From Acidobacteriota bacterium (GTDB lineage Bacteria > Acidobacteriota > Blastocatellia > Pyrinomonadales > Pyrinomonadaceae): a stretch of DNA of 8,135 bases. Under the pieces are notes generated by a model. It was not told the origin of the DNA and searched no databases. It saw nothing but the letters and a program-made list of their open reading frames with translations. The stretch spans positions 1-8,135 of the forward strand of contig JAKOSS010000890.1 in assembly GCA_029777145.1 (NCBI GenBank). Reading direction: 5' to 3'. Positions 1-5,683 of the stretch are shown here, piece by piece; within the stretch, counting starts at the first letter, position 1, and every line of letters starts with the position of its first letter. The position numbers were made by a program, and so were the translations under genes.

Positions 1-249
1 AGTACGTGTCACGAGGACGTTCGGCGAACGCGCCGCAAGTTTTTCAAAGATCCCGACGATCTGTCCGACCGATTTTCCCTGTCCGAACACGACTTCCGGA
101 AAACCCTGGCGATCGGCACGCGCATGATCGACCCGCGCGTATCCGATGTCCTCGTACGCCAGATCCTTGATGCGCCGGGCGGCATCCGTACGGTCAAAAT
201 TCCCCTGTTCGAATTGGGCGAGGATCTCCTCGATTGCCTGCTTGTTCAT
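1..249 (-). CDS. larB: LarB, nickel-pincer cofactor biosynthesis carboxylase/hydrolase (N-terminal part, runs off the left edge)
   Basis: The minus strand reads 83 codons without a stop from the ATG at 249-247 to base 1. The peptide has the LarB N-terminal signature: an amphipathic helix (residues 1-30), then GYARVDHARADRQGFPEVVF (residues 36-55), then GQGKSVGQI (56-64), and LVTRT at the edge. Known of the family: LarB is about 250 residues, carboxylates the pyridinium ring of nicotinate adenine dinucleotide and cleaves its phosphoanhydride. This starts the pyridinium biscarboxylate nickel-pincer cofactor used by lactate racemase and related LarA enzymes. The PurE-like catalytic domain lies beyond the window. 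No Shine-Dalgarno sequence precedes the ATG, and a TAGTAT element ends 7 bases upstream, so the mRNA may be leaderless. The gene is divergent from the lipoprotein gene. I am confident of the family; larC and larE cannot be seen here. Confidence 0.9.
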   Translation of the reverse strand, partial: MNKQAIEEILAQFEQGNFDRTDAARRIKDLAYEDIGYARVDHARADRQGFPEVVFGQGKSVGQIVGIFEKLAARSPNVLVTRT

Positions 250-256
250 TGATTCG

Positions 257-265
257 ATACTAGCA
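257..265 (-). promoter_or_regulatory. Putative extended -10 element for larB
   Basis: On the minus strand the bases read TGC-TAGTAT, a TGn extension plus a hexamer with 4 of 6 matches to TATAAT. It ends 7 bases before the larB ATG, so transcription would start at or next to the start codon. No good -35 box is seen at 16-18 bases. Confidence 0.35.
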
Positions 266-278
266 CACGACCGAATTA

Positions 279-308
279 TTGCGCGTCGCCGCAAACTGCG
301 GGTATCAT
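279..308 (+). promoter_or_regulatory. Putative promoter of the lipoprotein gene
   Basis: TATCAT at 303-308 matches the -10 consensus at 5 of 6 bases. A weak TTGCGC at 279-284 lies 18 bases upstream. The leader to the ATG at 351 would be about 35-40 bases and carries a strong GGAGG at 342-346. The -35 is poor, so the -10 is the main evidence. Confidence 0.4.
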
Positions 309-350
309 TTGGCTTGTAAGCATTTCAAATCAAACCCAAATGGAGGATGA

Positions 351-950
351 ATGAAGAAGACGACTATCTTCGTCGCAATGATCGCGATCGCCATGATCGC
401 GGGTGCTTGCGGCGGATCGAAAACCCCCGACAACAAAGCGTCGAACGCAAATTCGAACTCAACAACGAAGACGTCCGCGTCACCGGCCGGCAACGATCTC
501 TATTCCGCGGTTTATGCGCTGCACGGGCCGCGCATGCCTGACGATGCGAAACTCGGCGAGCAAAAGCGCGACTTCGTGAACGCTCTGCATGTGAGTTTGA
601 AGCGAGCCGAAGGCATCACCAAGATGAATTGGGAAGAGAAATTCAAGGAACCGGCGACGATGAAACTCGAGGACGGCGAAACCGTGCTCGTGATCACACT
701 GGCATCGCCGGAGGGCGGAAAACTCGACAAGGGCGAATATGTGGCGACGGATGCCGCCGACGCCGTCGATACTGCAGCCAAGGACAAGAATCTCGCGATC
801 ATCACGTTGATCGATTCGTCGGGCGCAAAGCGTCTGAAAGGTAAGATCAATGTCTCCGACGCCGGAAAGGTGATCATGTATTCGTTCGCTGAAAAACCGG
901 CCGCCCCGAAACTCGACGCCTTGAGCTACGGAGCACCGTTTAAGAATTAA
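351..950 (+). CDS. Small secreted lipoprotein of unknown function
   Basis: This is a 199-residue protein. Residues 1-19 form a lipoprotein signal: two Lys, then a hydrophobic stretch ending in IAGA just before Cys20, the predicted lipidated residue. Residues 24-48 are an Asn/Ser/Thr/Ala-rich linker of the kind that spaces a lipoprotein from the membrane. The folded part (about 50-199) alternates charged and beta-like segments, for example TVLVITLASPEGG and NLAIITLIDSSG, and ends in YGAPFKN. I do not recognise a family. The start is well supported: GGAGG at 342-346 lies just before the ATG, and the signal peptide begins at this Met. The gene is divergent from larB and is followed 0-1 bases after its stop by the heptad palindrome, so it probably does not share a normal operon junction with ubiX. 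It is likely anchored in the inner or outer membrane. Confidence 0.85.
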   Translation: MKKTTIFVAMIAIAMIAGACGGSKTPDNKASNANSNSTTKTSASPAGNDLYSAVYALHGPRMPDDAKLGEQKRDFVNALHVSLKRAEGITKMNWEEKFKEPATMKLEDGETVLVITLASPEGGKLDKGEYVATDAADAVDTAAKDKNLAIITLIDSSGAKRLKGKINVSDAGKVIMYSFAEKPAAPKLDALSYGAPFKN

Positions 951-1012
951 TTCGGATGTGGGAATTCGGATTGCGGATTTGCTGAAATCCGCGATCCGCG
1001 ATCCCAATTCCC
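950..1012 (+). repeat. Heptad-built palindromic element between the lipoprotein gene and ubiX
   Basis: The 63 bases divide into nine 7-base words: ATTCGGA, TGTGGGA, ATTCGGA, TTGCGGA, TTTGCTG, AAATCCG, CGATCCG, CGATCCC, AATTCCC. The left words end in GGA and the right words carry the complementary ATCC/TTCC. It folds as a hairpin: 973-980 with 985-992 around loop 981-984, then 967-972 with 993-998 (one G-T pair), then 960-966 with 1006-1012. The only interruption is an unpaired right-arm segment, 999-1005, exactly one heptad long. There is no T-run after it, so a Rho-independent terminator is unlikely. It ends 4 bases before the likely ubiX start codon and could mask that start in mRNA. Confidence 0.75.
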
Positions 1013-1015
1013 AAA

Positions 1016-1633
1016 TTGCAAGTGGAACTTACAGTCGCCATAACCGGAGCATCCGGAACGATTTACGCACAGCGAACGCTGCAGCTGATGGCTGCGAGCG
1101 GCGCCGTCGAGACGATAAATCTGATCATGTCGGACGTCGTTGCGACCGTCGCGCAGGTCGAACTCGGGACCAATCTGAAGAACGCGGACGCCGCGCGGAT
1201 CAATGAATGGCTCGGATTGGCGGCCGATTCGAAGATGATCCGGTTGTGGCGCCTCGATAATCTCGCCGCGAAACCGTCGTCGGGCTCAAACAAGCAGGCC
1301 GGGATGATCATCGTCCCGTGCTCGATGGGGACGCTCGGGGCGATCGCCAGCGGCGCCGGCACGAATTTGATCCACCGCGCCGCGGACGTCTGCCTTAAGG
1401 AAGGCCGCAAACTCGTCATCGTGCCGCGGGAGACGCCGTTGAGCACGATCCATCTCGAGAACATGCTCCGCCTTGCGCGCGCGGGTGCCCGGATCCTTCC
1501 GGCGAGCCCGGGCTTTTACCATCGGCCGGATTCGATCGGAGAATTGGTCGATCATCTCTGCTTCCGCATCCTCGACCAGTTCGACATCCCGCATTCGCGC
1601 AAGTCCGCGTGGACCGGCGACGAGGTCAAGTGA
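1016..1633 (+). CDS. ubiX: UbiX-type flavin prenyltransferase
   Basis: This is a 205-residue protein, full length for UbiX. It joins dimethylallyl phosphate to reduced FMN to make the prenyl-FMN cofactor of UbiD-type decarboxylases. The signature blocks are present in order: the FMN-binding ITGASGTIYA (9-18), PCSMGTLGAIASG (101-113), NLIHRAADV (117-125), LKEGR (127-131), RETPLSTIHLENM (138-150), and a Pro-rich loop with GFYHRP (166-171). Residues aligning with the phosphate/catalytic set of Pseudomonas UbiX are kept: R121, K128, R138-E139, Y168 and R184. LKEGR replaces the more usual LKERR. The start is uncertain. There is no ATG; TTG at 1016 or GTG at 1022 are the candidates, neither has a good Shine-Dalgarno, and an in-frame TGA at 983-985 limits extension upstream. 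In the futalosine pathway a UbiX homologue (MqnM) with a UbiD homologue (MqnL) removes the carboxylate of the naphthoate, and the nearby mqnD suggests that role here. Confidence 0.93.
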   Translation: MQVELTVAITGASGTIYAQRTLQLMAASGAVETINLIMSDVVATVAQVELGTNLKNADAARINEWLGLAADSKMIRLWRLDNLAAKPSSGSNKQAGMIIVPCSMGTLGAIASGAGTNLIHRAADVCLKEGRKLVIVPRETPLSTIHLENMLRLARAGARILPASPGFYHRPDSIGELVDHLCFRILDQFDIPHSRKSAWTGDEVK

Positions 1634-1693
1634 CTCGGGGTTGACCGGAACGCGAGCGTCCCGCTTGGATCGCCCGCAGTGAGAAGTTAGCCG

Positions 1694-1720
1694 GACGGAG
1701 GATTCCGCATCGCGTCCGTC
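1694..1720 (+). other. Small hairpin between ubiX and the methyltransferase gene
   Basis: GACGGA (1694-1699) pairs with TCCGTC (1715-1720), with an inner 3-bp stem (1701-1703 with 1709-1711) across a small internal loop. There is no T-run. The 127-base spacer 1634-1760 holds no other gene-like signal, so ubiX and the next gene may be loosely co-transcribed. The stem is short and could be chance. Confidence 0.3.
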
Positions 1721-1760
1721 ATGTGTCCCGGTCGCTGCGACTTCCCGTTCCGAACCTGAA

Positions 1761-2522
1761 ATGATCATGCCCGATACCGTCAGCCGCTTTTCCAACCGCG
1801 TCGCCAACTACATCAAATATCGACCGGGATACCCGTCCGAAATGTTCGGCGTCTTCCGTGACGAGATGAACTGGACCGCAGATTCGGTCGTCGCCGACAT
1901 CGGATCCGGCCCCGGAATCTCGTCCATTCCGTTCCTCGACCGCGGGAACACGGTGTACGGCGTCGAACCGAACGAAAACATGCGCGCGGCCGCCGAAGAG
2001 TTGATGAGCGGATACGCGAAGTTCTTCAGCGTCAACGGCACGGCTGAGAACACGGCGTTGCCGGATGACTCCGTCGATCTCGTCATTGCCGCGCAGGCGT
2101 TTCACTGGTTCGATCCGCGGAAAGTCCCGCAGGAATTCGAACGCATCGCCCGTCCCGGCGGGTCGTTGGCGCTGATCTGGAACGAACGTCTGCTCGACGC
2201 CGACCCGTTCCACGTCGAGTACGAAGCCTTTCTGAAACATTACGCAAGCGATTACGACGCCGTCCGGCACGACCGGCTCGACGCCGGGATATTGTCGGAA
2301 TTTTTCGGCAAGCCGTTTTCCCGGGCCACGTTTCAAAATGCGCAAGTGTTTGATCTGCAAGGTTTAAGAGGTCGCGCGCTGTCGTCGTCGTACATGCCGT
2401 CGGAAGACGACGAGCGCATTCCGGCTCTCGATTCCGATCTCAAATCGCTGTTTGATAAATACTCCGAAAACGGTAGAATACAAGTTTTGTATCAGACGAA
2501 TATTTTCTATATACGACTATAG
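1761..2522 (+). CDS. Class I SAM-dependent methyltransferase (type 11-like), substrate unknown
   Basis: This is a 253-residue cytosolic enzyme with a Rossmann-type methyltransferase core. After an N-terminal [10 protein letters not shown] block (16-25) come motif [13 protein letters not shown] (43-54), the acidic SAM-ribose residue in YGVEPN (E69), [16 protein letters not shown] (93-108), then AFHWFD (113-118) and [12 protein letters not shown] (131-142). The C-terminus [10 protein letters not shown] (208-217) and [12 protein letters not shown] (242-253) resembles the end of the family that carries the YRPGYP and FHWFD blocks, so the protein looks complete. The nearest characterised relatives by motif are small-molecule methyltransferases of the trans-aconitate type. 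It is not a clear UbiE/MenG. The ATG at 1761 or 1767 could start it; no strong Shine-Dalgarno is seen. It ends 8 bases before mqnD, and mqnD's ribosome site overlaps its stop, so the two are probably co-transcribed. Methylation is confident, the substrate is not. Confidence 0.88.
   Translation: MIMPDTVSRFSNRVANYIKYRPGYPSEMFGVFRDEMNWTADSVVADIGSGPGISSIPFLDRGNTVYGVEPNENMRAAAEELMSGYAKFFSVNGTAENTALPDDSVDLVIAAQAFHWFDPRKVPQEFERIARPGGSLALIWNERLLDADPFHVEYEAFLKHYASDYDAVRHDRLDAGILSEFFGKPFSRATFQNAQVFDLQGLRGRALSSSYMPSEDDERIPALDSDLKSLFDKYSENGRIQVLYQTNIFYIRL
2452..2479 (+). promoter_or_regulatory. Internal promoter for mqnD inside the methyltransferase gene
   Basis: TTGATA at 2452-2457 (5 of 6 to TTGACA) and TAGAAT at 2474-2479 (5 of 6 to TATAAT) are separated by 16 bases. 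This is the best sigma-70-type match I see in the window. It lies about 52 bases before the mqnD ATG, in the unusually AT-rich 3' end of the upstream gene, and would give a leader of about 45 bases. Confidence 0.55.
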
Positions 2523-2530
2523 GTAGTTTT

Positions 2531-3379
2531 ATGGACGCTAAACCCGAAGTACGCACGATCACCGTCGCCCATTCACCGGATTCCGACGACGCATTCATGT
2601 TTTACGGCCTCGCAACGAACAAACTCGAGACGGAAGGACTGAAATTCGAACACACGCTCAAGGATATTCAAACGCTCAACGTCGATGCGATGAACGGCGT
2701 TTTCGATGTCACGGCCATCAGTTTCCACGCCTATTCGTATATTTCCGACAAATATGCGCTGCTTCCGCACGGCGCGAGCATCGGCGATAAGTACGGCCCG
2801 ATCGTCGTGTCGAAAGAGCAGTTTACGGCGGACGACATCCCGAATCTGAAGATCGCGATCCCGGGCGAACTGACGAGCGCCTTTCTTGCGCTCCGAATCT
2901 ACAATCAGGATTTCGAATACTGCGTCGTCCCGTTCGACCAGATCATCGACGAGGTCGCCAAGGGAAAATATGACGCGGGACTTTTGATCCACGAGGGCCA
3001 GCTTTTTTACAAGCAGAAAGGACTAAGCAAGGTGCTCGACCTCGGCGAGTGGTGGCACGAGCGGACCGGGCTTCCGTTGCCGATGGGCGGCAACGCGATC
3101 CGGCGCGATCTCGGCGATGACTTGATGAAGCAGGTTTCGAAGCATCTTCACCGAAGCATCGTTTATTCTCTCGAGAACCGCGAAGACGCGCTTTCCTACG
3201 CGATGCAGTTCGCCCGCGACATGCCGCCCGAACTTGCCGACCGCTTCGTCGGGATGTGGGTCAACGACCTGACTCTGGATTACGGTGAGCGCGGCCGCGA
3301 GGGCGTCCGACTGCTTCTTCGCGAAGGTTTTGAGAAAGGGATCATCCCGAAATATGTCGAGGTCGAATTCGTCGATTGA
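2531..3379 (+). CDS. mqnD: MqnD, 1,4-dihydroxy-6-naphthoate synthase (futalosine menaquinone pathway)
   Basis: This is a 282-residue protein of normal MqnD length. It converts cyclic de-hypoxanthinyl futalosine to 1,4-dihydroxy-6-naphthoate, the naphthoquinone precursor of menaquinone. It has the periplasmic-binding-protein-like fold of the MqnA/MqnD family and the diagnostic blocks: [14 protein letters not shown] (14-27), the substrate-contacting [20 protein letters not shown] (45-64), YGPIVVS (88-94), [14 protein letters not shown] (108-121), and [10 protein letters not shown] (151-160), whose H154 aligns with the catalytic histidine of the family. [14 protein letters not shown] (187-200) follows. 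There is no signal peptide, so it is cytosolic. The ATG is supported by AGGTAG at 2521-2526, which overlaps the upstream stop codon. A strong terminator follows 27 bases after the stop. No mqnA, mqnB, mqnC or mqnE is in the window. It is either co-transcribed with the methyltransferase gene or read from the internal promoter. Confidence 0.95.
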   Translation: MDAKPEVRTITVAHSPDSDDAFMFYGLATNKLETEGLKFEHTLKDIQTLNVDAMNGVFDVTAISFHAYSYISDKYALLPHGASIGDKYGPIVVSKEQFTADDIPNLKIAIPGELTSAFLALRIYNQDFEYCVVPFDQIIDEVAKGKYDAGLLIHEGQLFYKQKGLSKVLDLGEWWHERTGLPLPMGGNAIRRDLGDDLMKQVSKHLHRSIVYSLENREDALSYAMQFARDMPPELADRFVGMWVNDLTLDYGERGREGVRLLLREGFEKGIIPKYVEVEFVD

Positions 3380-3406
3380 TGAACTCCGCAAAACGTTTCA
3401 CAAATC

Positions 3407-3433
3407 GGGTTCCGGATCTCCGGAGCCCTTTTT
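3407..3433 (+). terminator. Rho-independent terminator after mqnD
   Basis: A 9-bp stem pairs 3407-3415 with 3420-3428 (one G-T pair) around the 4-base loop ATCT, followed by five T at 3429-3433, then CTTT. It closes the mqnD transcript. Confidence 0.88.
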
Positions 3434-3452
3434 CTTTGTGCCATGCGAAAGG

Positions 3453-3549
3453 AATCGCCCGCGATCCGGACGACCGCGAATTTCGGAAACCGGTGCGAAA
3501 ACGAGAATCGTGCGACGAAACTGCGGTTCGCATCAATTCGCGGGCGATT
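3453..3549. other. Inverted repeat with inner stems, possible structured RNA, in the 334-base gene-free gap
   Basis: The stretch 3380-3713 has no convincing gene. Beyond the mqnD terminator, a perfect 12-base inverted repeat (3453-3464 with 3538-3549) encloses 73 bases. Inside it, further short stems can form side by side: 3481-3485 with 3496-3500, 3501-3504 with 3508-3511, and 3511-3515 with 3528-3532; the last two share base 3511, so one must give it up. Together they would make a closed multi-branch shape. No dedicated promoter or terminator is obvious, so this could be a small RNA, a remnant of a repeat, or chance in GC-rich DNA. The strand is undetermined. Confidence 0.35.
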
Positions 3550-3616
3550 GTCTCGATCACGTAATCCGGGTCCGATCTGCGCGATCCGCGGCCCGTTCTT
3601 TCCCCTAAATCGAGCG

Positions 3617-3646
3617 TTTTCAGTTTTTTGTTGCAAACGGTATGAT
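3617..3646 (+). promoter_or_regulatory. Putative promoter of the duplicated-domain secreted protein gene
   Basis: TATGAT at 3641-3646 (5 of 6 to the -10 consensus) lies 18 bases downstream of TTTTCA at 3617-3622 (4 of 6 to the -35 consensus), in a T-rich stretch. The leader would be about 60 bases to the ATG at 3714. Confidence 0.5.
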
Positions 3647-3703
3647 TGAAGTAACCATCACAGATAGGACGATCGTCGCCCCAATAGATCGAATCAGAAC
3701 GTT

Positions 3704-3709
3704 AGGAGG
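3704..3709 (+). promoter_or_regulatory. Strong ribosome binding site that decides the start at 3714
   Basis: AGGAGG lies 4 bases before the ATG at 3714. An in-frame ATG at 3642 exists but lies inside the -10 element and has no such site, so 3714 is chosen. Confidence 0.85.
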
Positions 3710-3713
3710 GAAC

Positions 3714-4721
3714 ATGAAATTCAAGGCAATTTACAGAACAACCTTTTTGCTGGTGATCGCGCTCTCTTTGTTCGCGGGACTGGCAATCGCGCAACAGAAT
3801 CGCTACTCGCGAAGGCAAGTCGGCGACATCATTGCAAAACTCGAACGGAGCAGCAATACGTTCCGCAATGACTTCAACCGGGAAATGGACCGGAGTTCGC
3901 TCAACGGAACGAACGAAGAGGATCGCCTGAACCGCATTGTCTCGAATTATGAGAACGCGATGGATCGCCTGCGCCGCCAGTTTGACCGGAACGAGAATTG
4001 GTGGGAAAGCCGGAACAACGTGAACGGCGTCATGGACGAAGCGCGGCAGGTCAACGCGATGATGAACAATCTTTCATTCGCGCGGAAACTCGAGCGCCAA
4101 TGGCGCAGCATGCGTGACGATATCAATCAACTCGCCAACACGTTTGACCTACCCGGACTCGGAACCGGCCCGATCTTCGGCGGCGGCGGCAACGTTCCGC
4201 AGTGGATTCTCGGAACCTGGTACGGACGCGCTCCGAACGGATCGATGATCCAATTGACGGTCAATGCCAACGGCACTGCGACAGCAAATATCGGCGGTTC
4301 AATGAGTTACGGAAGCGCGGACGGAACCCGGATCCACTTCGGCGGCGCGACGTCGCGCGTCTCGCGCATCGGCAACAACGGTCTGCGCACGACGCGCACG
4401 GACAACGGCGAACGGATCGATTACTACCGCAACCAGCAGCCCGGTTGGGGCGGCGGCGGCGGTGGCAACATGGGCAACGTGCCCAGTTGGGCGGTCGGAA
4501 CGTTCTGGGCCCGCAATCCGCAGACCGGAGGCCGTATCACGCTGACGATCCAACGCAGCGGCAACGTGACGGTCAACATGGACGGCAACATCAGCTACGG
4601 GACTTTGTACGGCACGACGTTCTCGCTGAACGGCGAAACCTCGACGGTCACAAAGATCTCGCGCGGGATCCGCACCCAATCGAACAGAAGCGGCGAACGG
4701 ATAGATTACCGTAAACAATGA
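3714..4721 (+). CDS. Secreted protein with helical N-terminal half and duplicated beta-rich C-terminal domain, function unknown
   Basis: This is a 335-residue protein. Residues 1-26 are a Sec signal peptide with cleavage expected after AIA, before QQ. Residues 30-145 are strongly charged and helical (for example RRQVGDIIAKLERSSN and ENAMDRLRRQFDRNENWW), likely a helical bundle or coiled coil. A Gly-rich hinge (148-159) leads to two copies of an about 80-residue domain, residues 159-239 and 254-334, separated by a second Gly-rich linker (244-253). Both copies run GNVPxW, GTxxxR, a Thr/Val-rich strand pair, SYG, then a Ser/Thr/Arg stretch and GERIDYxx. I do not recognise a named family; a periplasmic or surface role is inferred from the signal peptide. 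It has its own promoter and terminator, so it is probably a single-gene unit. The existence of the gene is confident, its function is open. Confidence 0.88.
   Translation: MKFKAIYRTTFLLVIALSLFAGLAIAQQNRYSRRQVGDIIAKLERSSNTFRNDFNREMDRSSLNGTNEEDRLNRIVSNYENAMDRLRRQFDRNENWWESRNNVNGVMDEARQVNAMMNNLSFARKLERQWRSMRDDINQLANTFDLPGLGTGPIFGGGGNVPQWILGTWYGRAPNGSMIQLTVNANGTATANIGGSMSYGSADGTRIHFGGATSRVSRIGNNGLRTTRTDNGERIDYYRNQQPGWGGGGGGNMGNVPSWAVGTFWARNPQTGGRITLTIQRSGNVTVNMDGNISYGTLYGTTFSLNGETSTVTKISRGIRTQSNRSGERIDYRKQ
4188..4430 (+). repeat. First copy of the tandem protein-domain repeat
   Basis: It encodes residues 159-239 of the secreted protein, from GNVPQWILGTW to GERIDYYR. It aligns over its whole length with the second copy, and the GNVPxW, SYG and GERIDY blocks fall at the same offsets. 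It is preceded by GGC-codon runs that also precede copy two. Confidence 0.8.
4473..4715 (+). repeat. Second copy of the tandem protein-domain repeat
   Basis: It encodes residues 254-334, from GNVPSWAVGTF to GERIDYRK, the same length (81 codons) as copy one. The sequences have diverged considerably, so the duplication is old or both copies are under selection. Confidence 0.8.
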
Positions 4722-4742
4722 CCCGATCCGCGGTCGAGAACC

Positions 4743-4764
4743 GGGGCCTTCGGGCCCCTTTTTT
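4743..4764 (+). terminator. Rho-independent terminator with UUCG tetraloop
   Basis: GGGGCC (4743-4748) pairs perfectly with GGCCCC (4753-4758) around TTCG, giving the very stable C(UUCG)G loop, followed by six T (4759-4764). It ends the transcript of the duplicated-domain protein. Confidence 0.93.
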
Positions 4765-4780
4765 ATTTTCGGGACATAAC

Positions 4781-4789
4781 TGCTACCAT
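4781..4789 (+). promoter_or_regulatory. Putative extended -10 promoter of the LolA-like gene
   Basis: TGC-TACCAT is a TGn-extended -10 (4 of 6 in the hexamer), located after the upstream terminator and 51 bases before the ATG at 4841. There is no good -35, only a T-rich run. Confidence 0.35.
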
Positions 4790-4840
4790 CCTTTCAAATT
4801 CGGGTTGCATCTATTCGACAAGCCAAGTTTGGGAAAACGT

Positions 4841-5683
4841 ATGAAAAGATTATCGAGTTTCGTGTTCGCGGTTTTCGCCGTCACCGTCATTTCGACCGTT
4901 TCATTTGCGCAAACGTCCGGGATCAGGACCGAGTCGCTGAGCCAGGGCGAGATCGACAATATCATCAAGAAATTCAGCGCTAACGAATTCGACTTCCGGC
5001 AGGCCCTGCAGGACTACGCGTTCAATCGCGACGCAAAGGTCCAGACGGTCGGTCTTGGCGGACAGATAACGGGAACTTACATCAGGAACTCTTTCATGAC
5101 GTTTACCGACGGCGGGAAGCGTTTCGAACGGATTCTCTACGCGCCGGTCTCGACTCTGAAGGAACTCAGCATCACGCCCGAAGACATCGACGACCTCAGC
5201 GGGATCAACCCGTTCGCGATCGAGCCTAAATATCTCAACGAATACAAGTTCACCTACGTCGGGAAGGAAAAGATCGACGAAGTCGACACCTACGTTTTCG
5301 ACGTCGGGCCGAAAGTAATTCCCGACTGGAAGAAATCGAAACTGCGACTTTTCACGGGAAGGATCTGGGTTGACGACTCCGACGTGATGATCGTCAAGAC
5401 GAAAGGCAAGGCCGTCCCCGAGGGCAAACAGCGATTTCCGGTAGTCGAAACGTGGCGCAACAGCGTCGACGGAAAATACTGGTTCCCGGTATATTCGGCG
5501 GCCGACGACGAACTCGTCTTTGATAACGGCCAGGTCGTGAAGATCCGTGTCCGCGTAACCTACGCCAATTACCGCCTTGGACGAAGCGACGTCAGAATCC
5601 TCGACGGCGAGGAAGAAGTTAAGGATCCGAAACCGGCGGTCACTCCGACTCCGACACCGACGCCGACTAAGAAACCGGAATAG
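4841..5683 (+). CDS. Secreted LolA/outer-membrane lipoprotein-sorting-like protein
   Basis: This is a 280-residue protein. Residues 1-23 are a Sec signal peptide (KR at the start, hydrophobic core, cleavage after SFA). The mature part is rich in alternating beta strands with amphipathic pattern: TYIRNSFMTFTDGGKRFERI (79-98), YKFTYVGKEKIDEVDTYVFD (135-154), GRIWVDDSDVMIVKTKGKA (173-191), VVETWRNSVDGKYWFPVYS (201-219) and VVKIRVRVTYANYRLG (232-247). This is the half-barrel layout of LolA/LppX-type lipid-binding proteins. The tail is a Thr-Pro repeat followed by KKPE (268-280). I infer a periplasmic lipid- or lipoprotein-handling role; the exact ligand is unknown. The start at 4841 is chosen because it begins the signal peptide. 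The in-frame ATG at 4718 would overlap the previous gene and read through the terminator. The Shine-Dalgarno is weak (GGGA near 4831-4834). The gene converges on plsC. Confidence 0.8.
   Translation: MKRLSSFVFAVFAVTVISTVSFAQTSGIRTESLSQGEIDNIIKKFSANEFDFRQALQDYAFNRDAKVQTVGLGGQITGTYIRNSFMTFTDGGKRFERILYAPVSTLKELSITPEDIDDLSGINPFAIEPKYLNEYKFTYVGKEKIDEVDTYVFDVGPKVIPDWKKSKLRLFTGRIWVDDSDVMIVKTKGKAVPEGKQRFPVVETWRNSVDGKYWFPVYSAADDELVFDNGQVVKIRVRVTYANYRLGRSDVRILDGEEEVKDPKPAVTPTPTPTPTKKPE

Noticed and set aside
480..1007. 175-codon minus-strand frame opposite the lipoprotein gene
   Set aside because: It is a shadow; the plus strand has a lipobox signal and a strong ribosome site, and the frame runs through the palindrome.
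1721..1759. 12-codon mini-frame whose TGA nearly touches the methyltransferase ATG (possible translational coupling)
   Set aside because: The only Shine-Dalgarno-like sequence is about 20 bases away and nothing else supports translation.
1761..2522. Methyltransferase as UbiE/MenG (menaquinone C-methylase)
   Set aside because: The YRPGYP start, AFHWFD block and SSSY C-terminus fit a different small-molecule methyltransferase family; the quinone-specific UbiE blocks are not seen.
3342..3560. 72-codon minus-strand frame in the gap after mqnD
   Set aside because: It reads through the mqnD terminator hairpin and into mqnD, has no ribosome site, and shows no recognisable motif.
3642..3713. In-frame upstream extension of the duplicated-domain protein
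   Set aside because: The ATG lies inside the -10 element; AGGAGG and the signal peptide place the start at 3714.
4718..4840. In-frame upstream extension of the LolA-like gene
   Set aside because: It overlaps the previous stop and reads through the UUCG terminator; the signal peptide begins at 4841.
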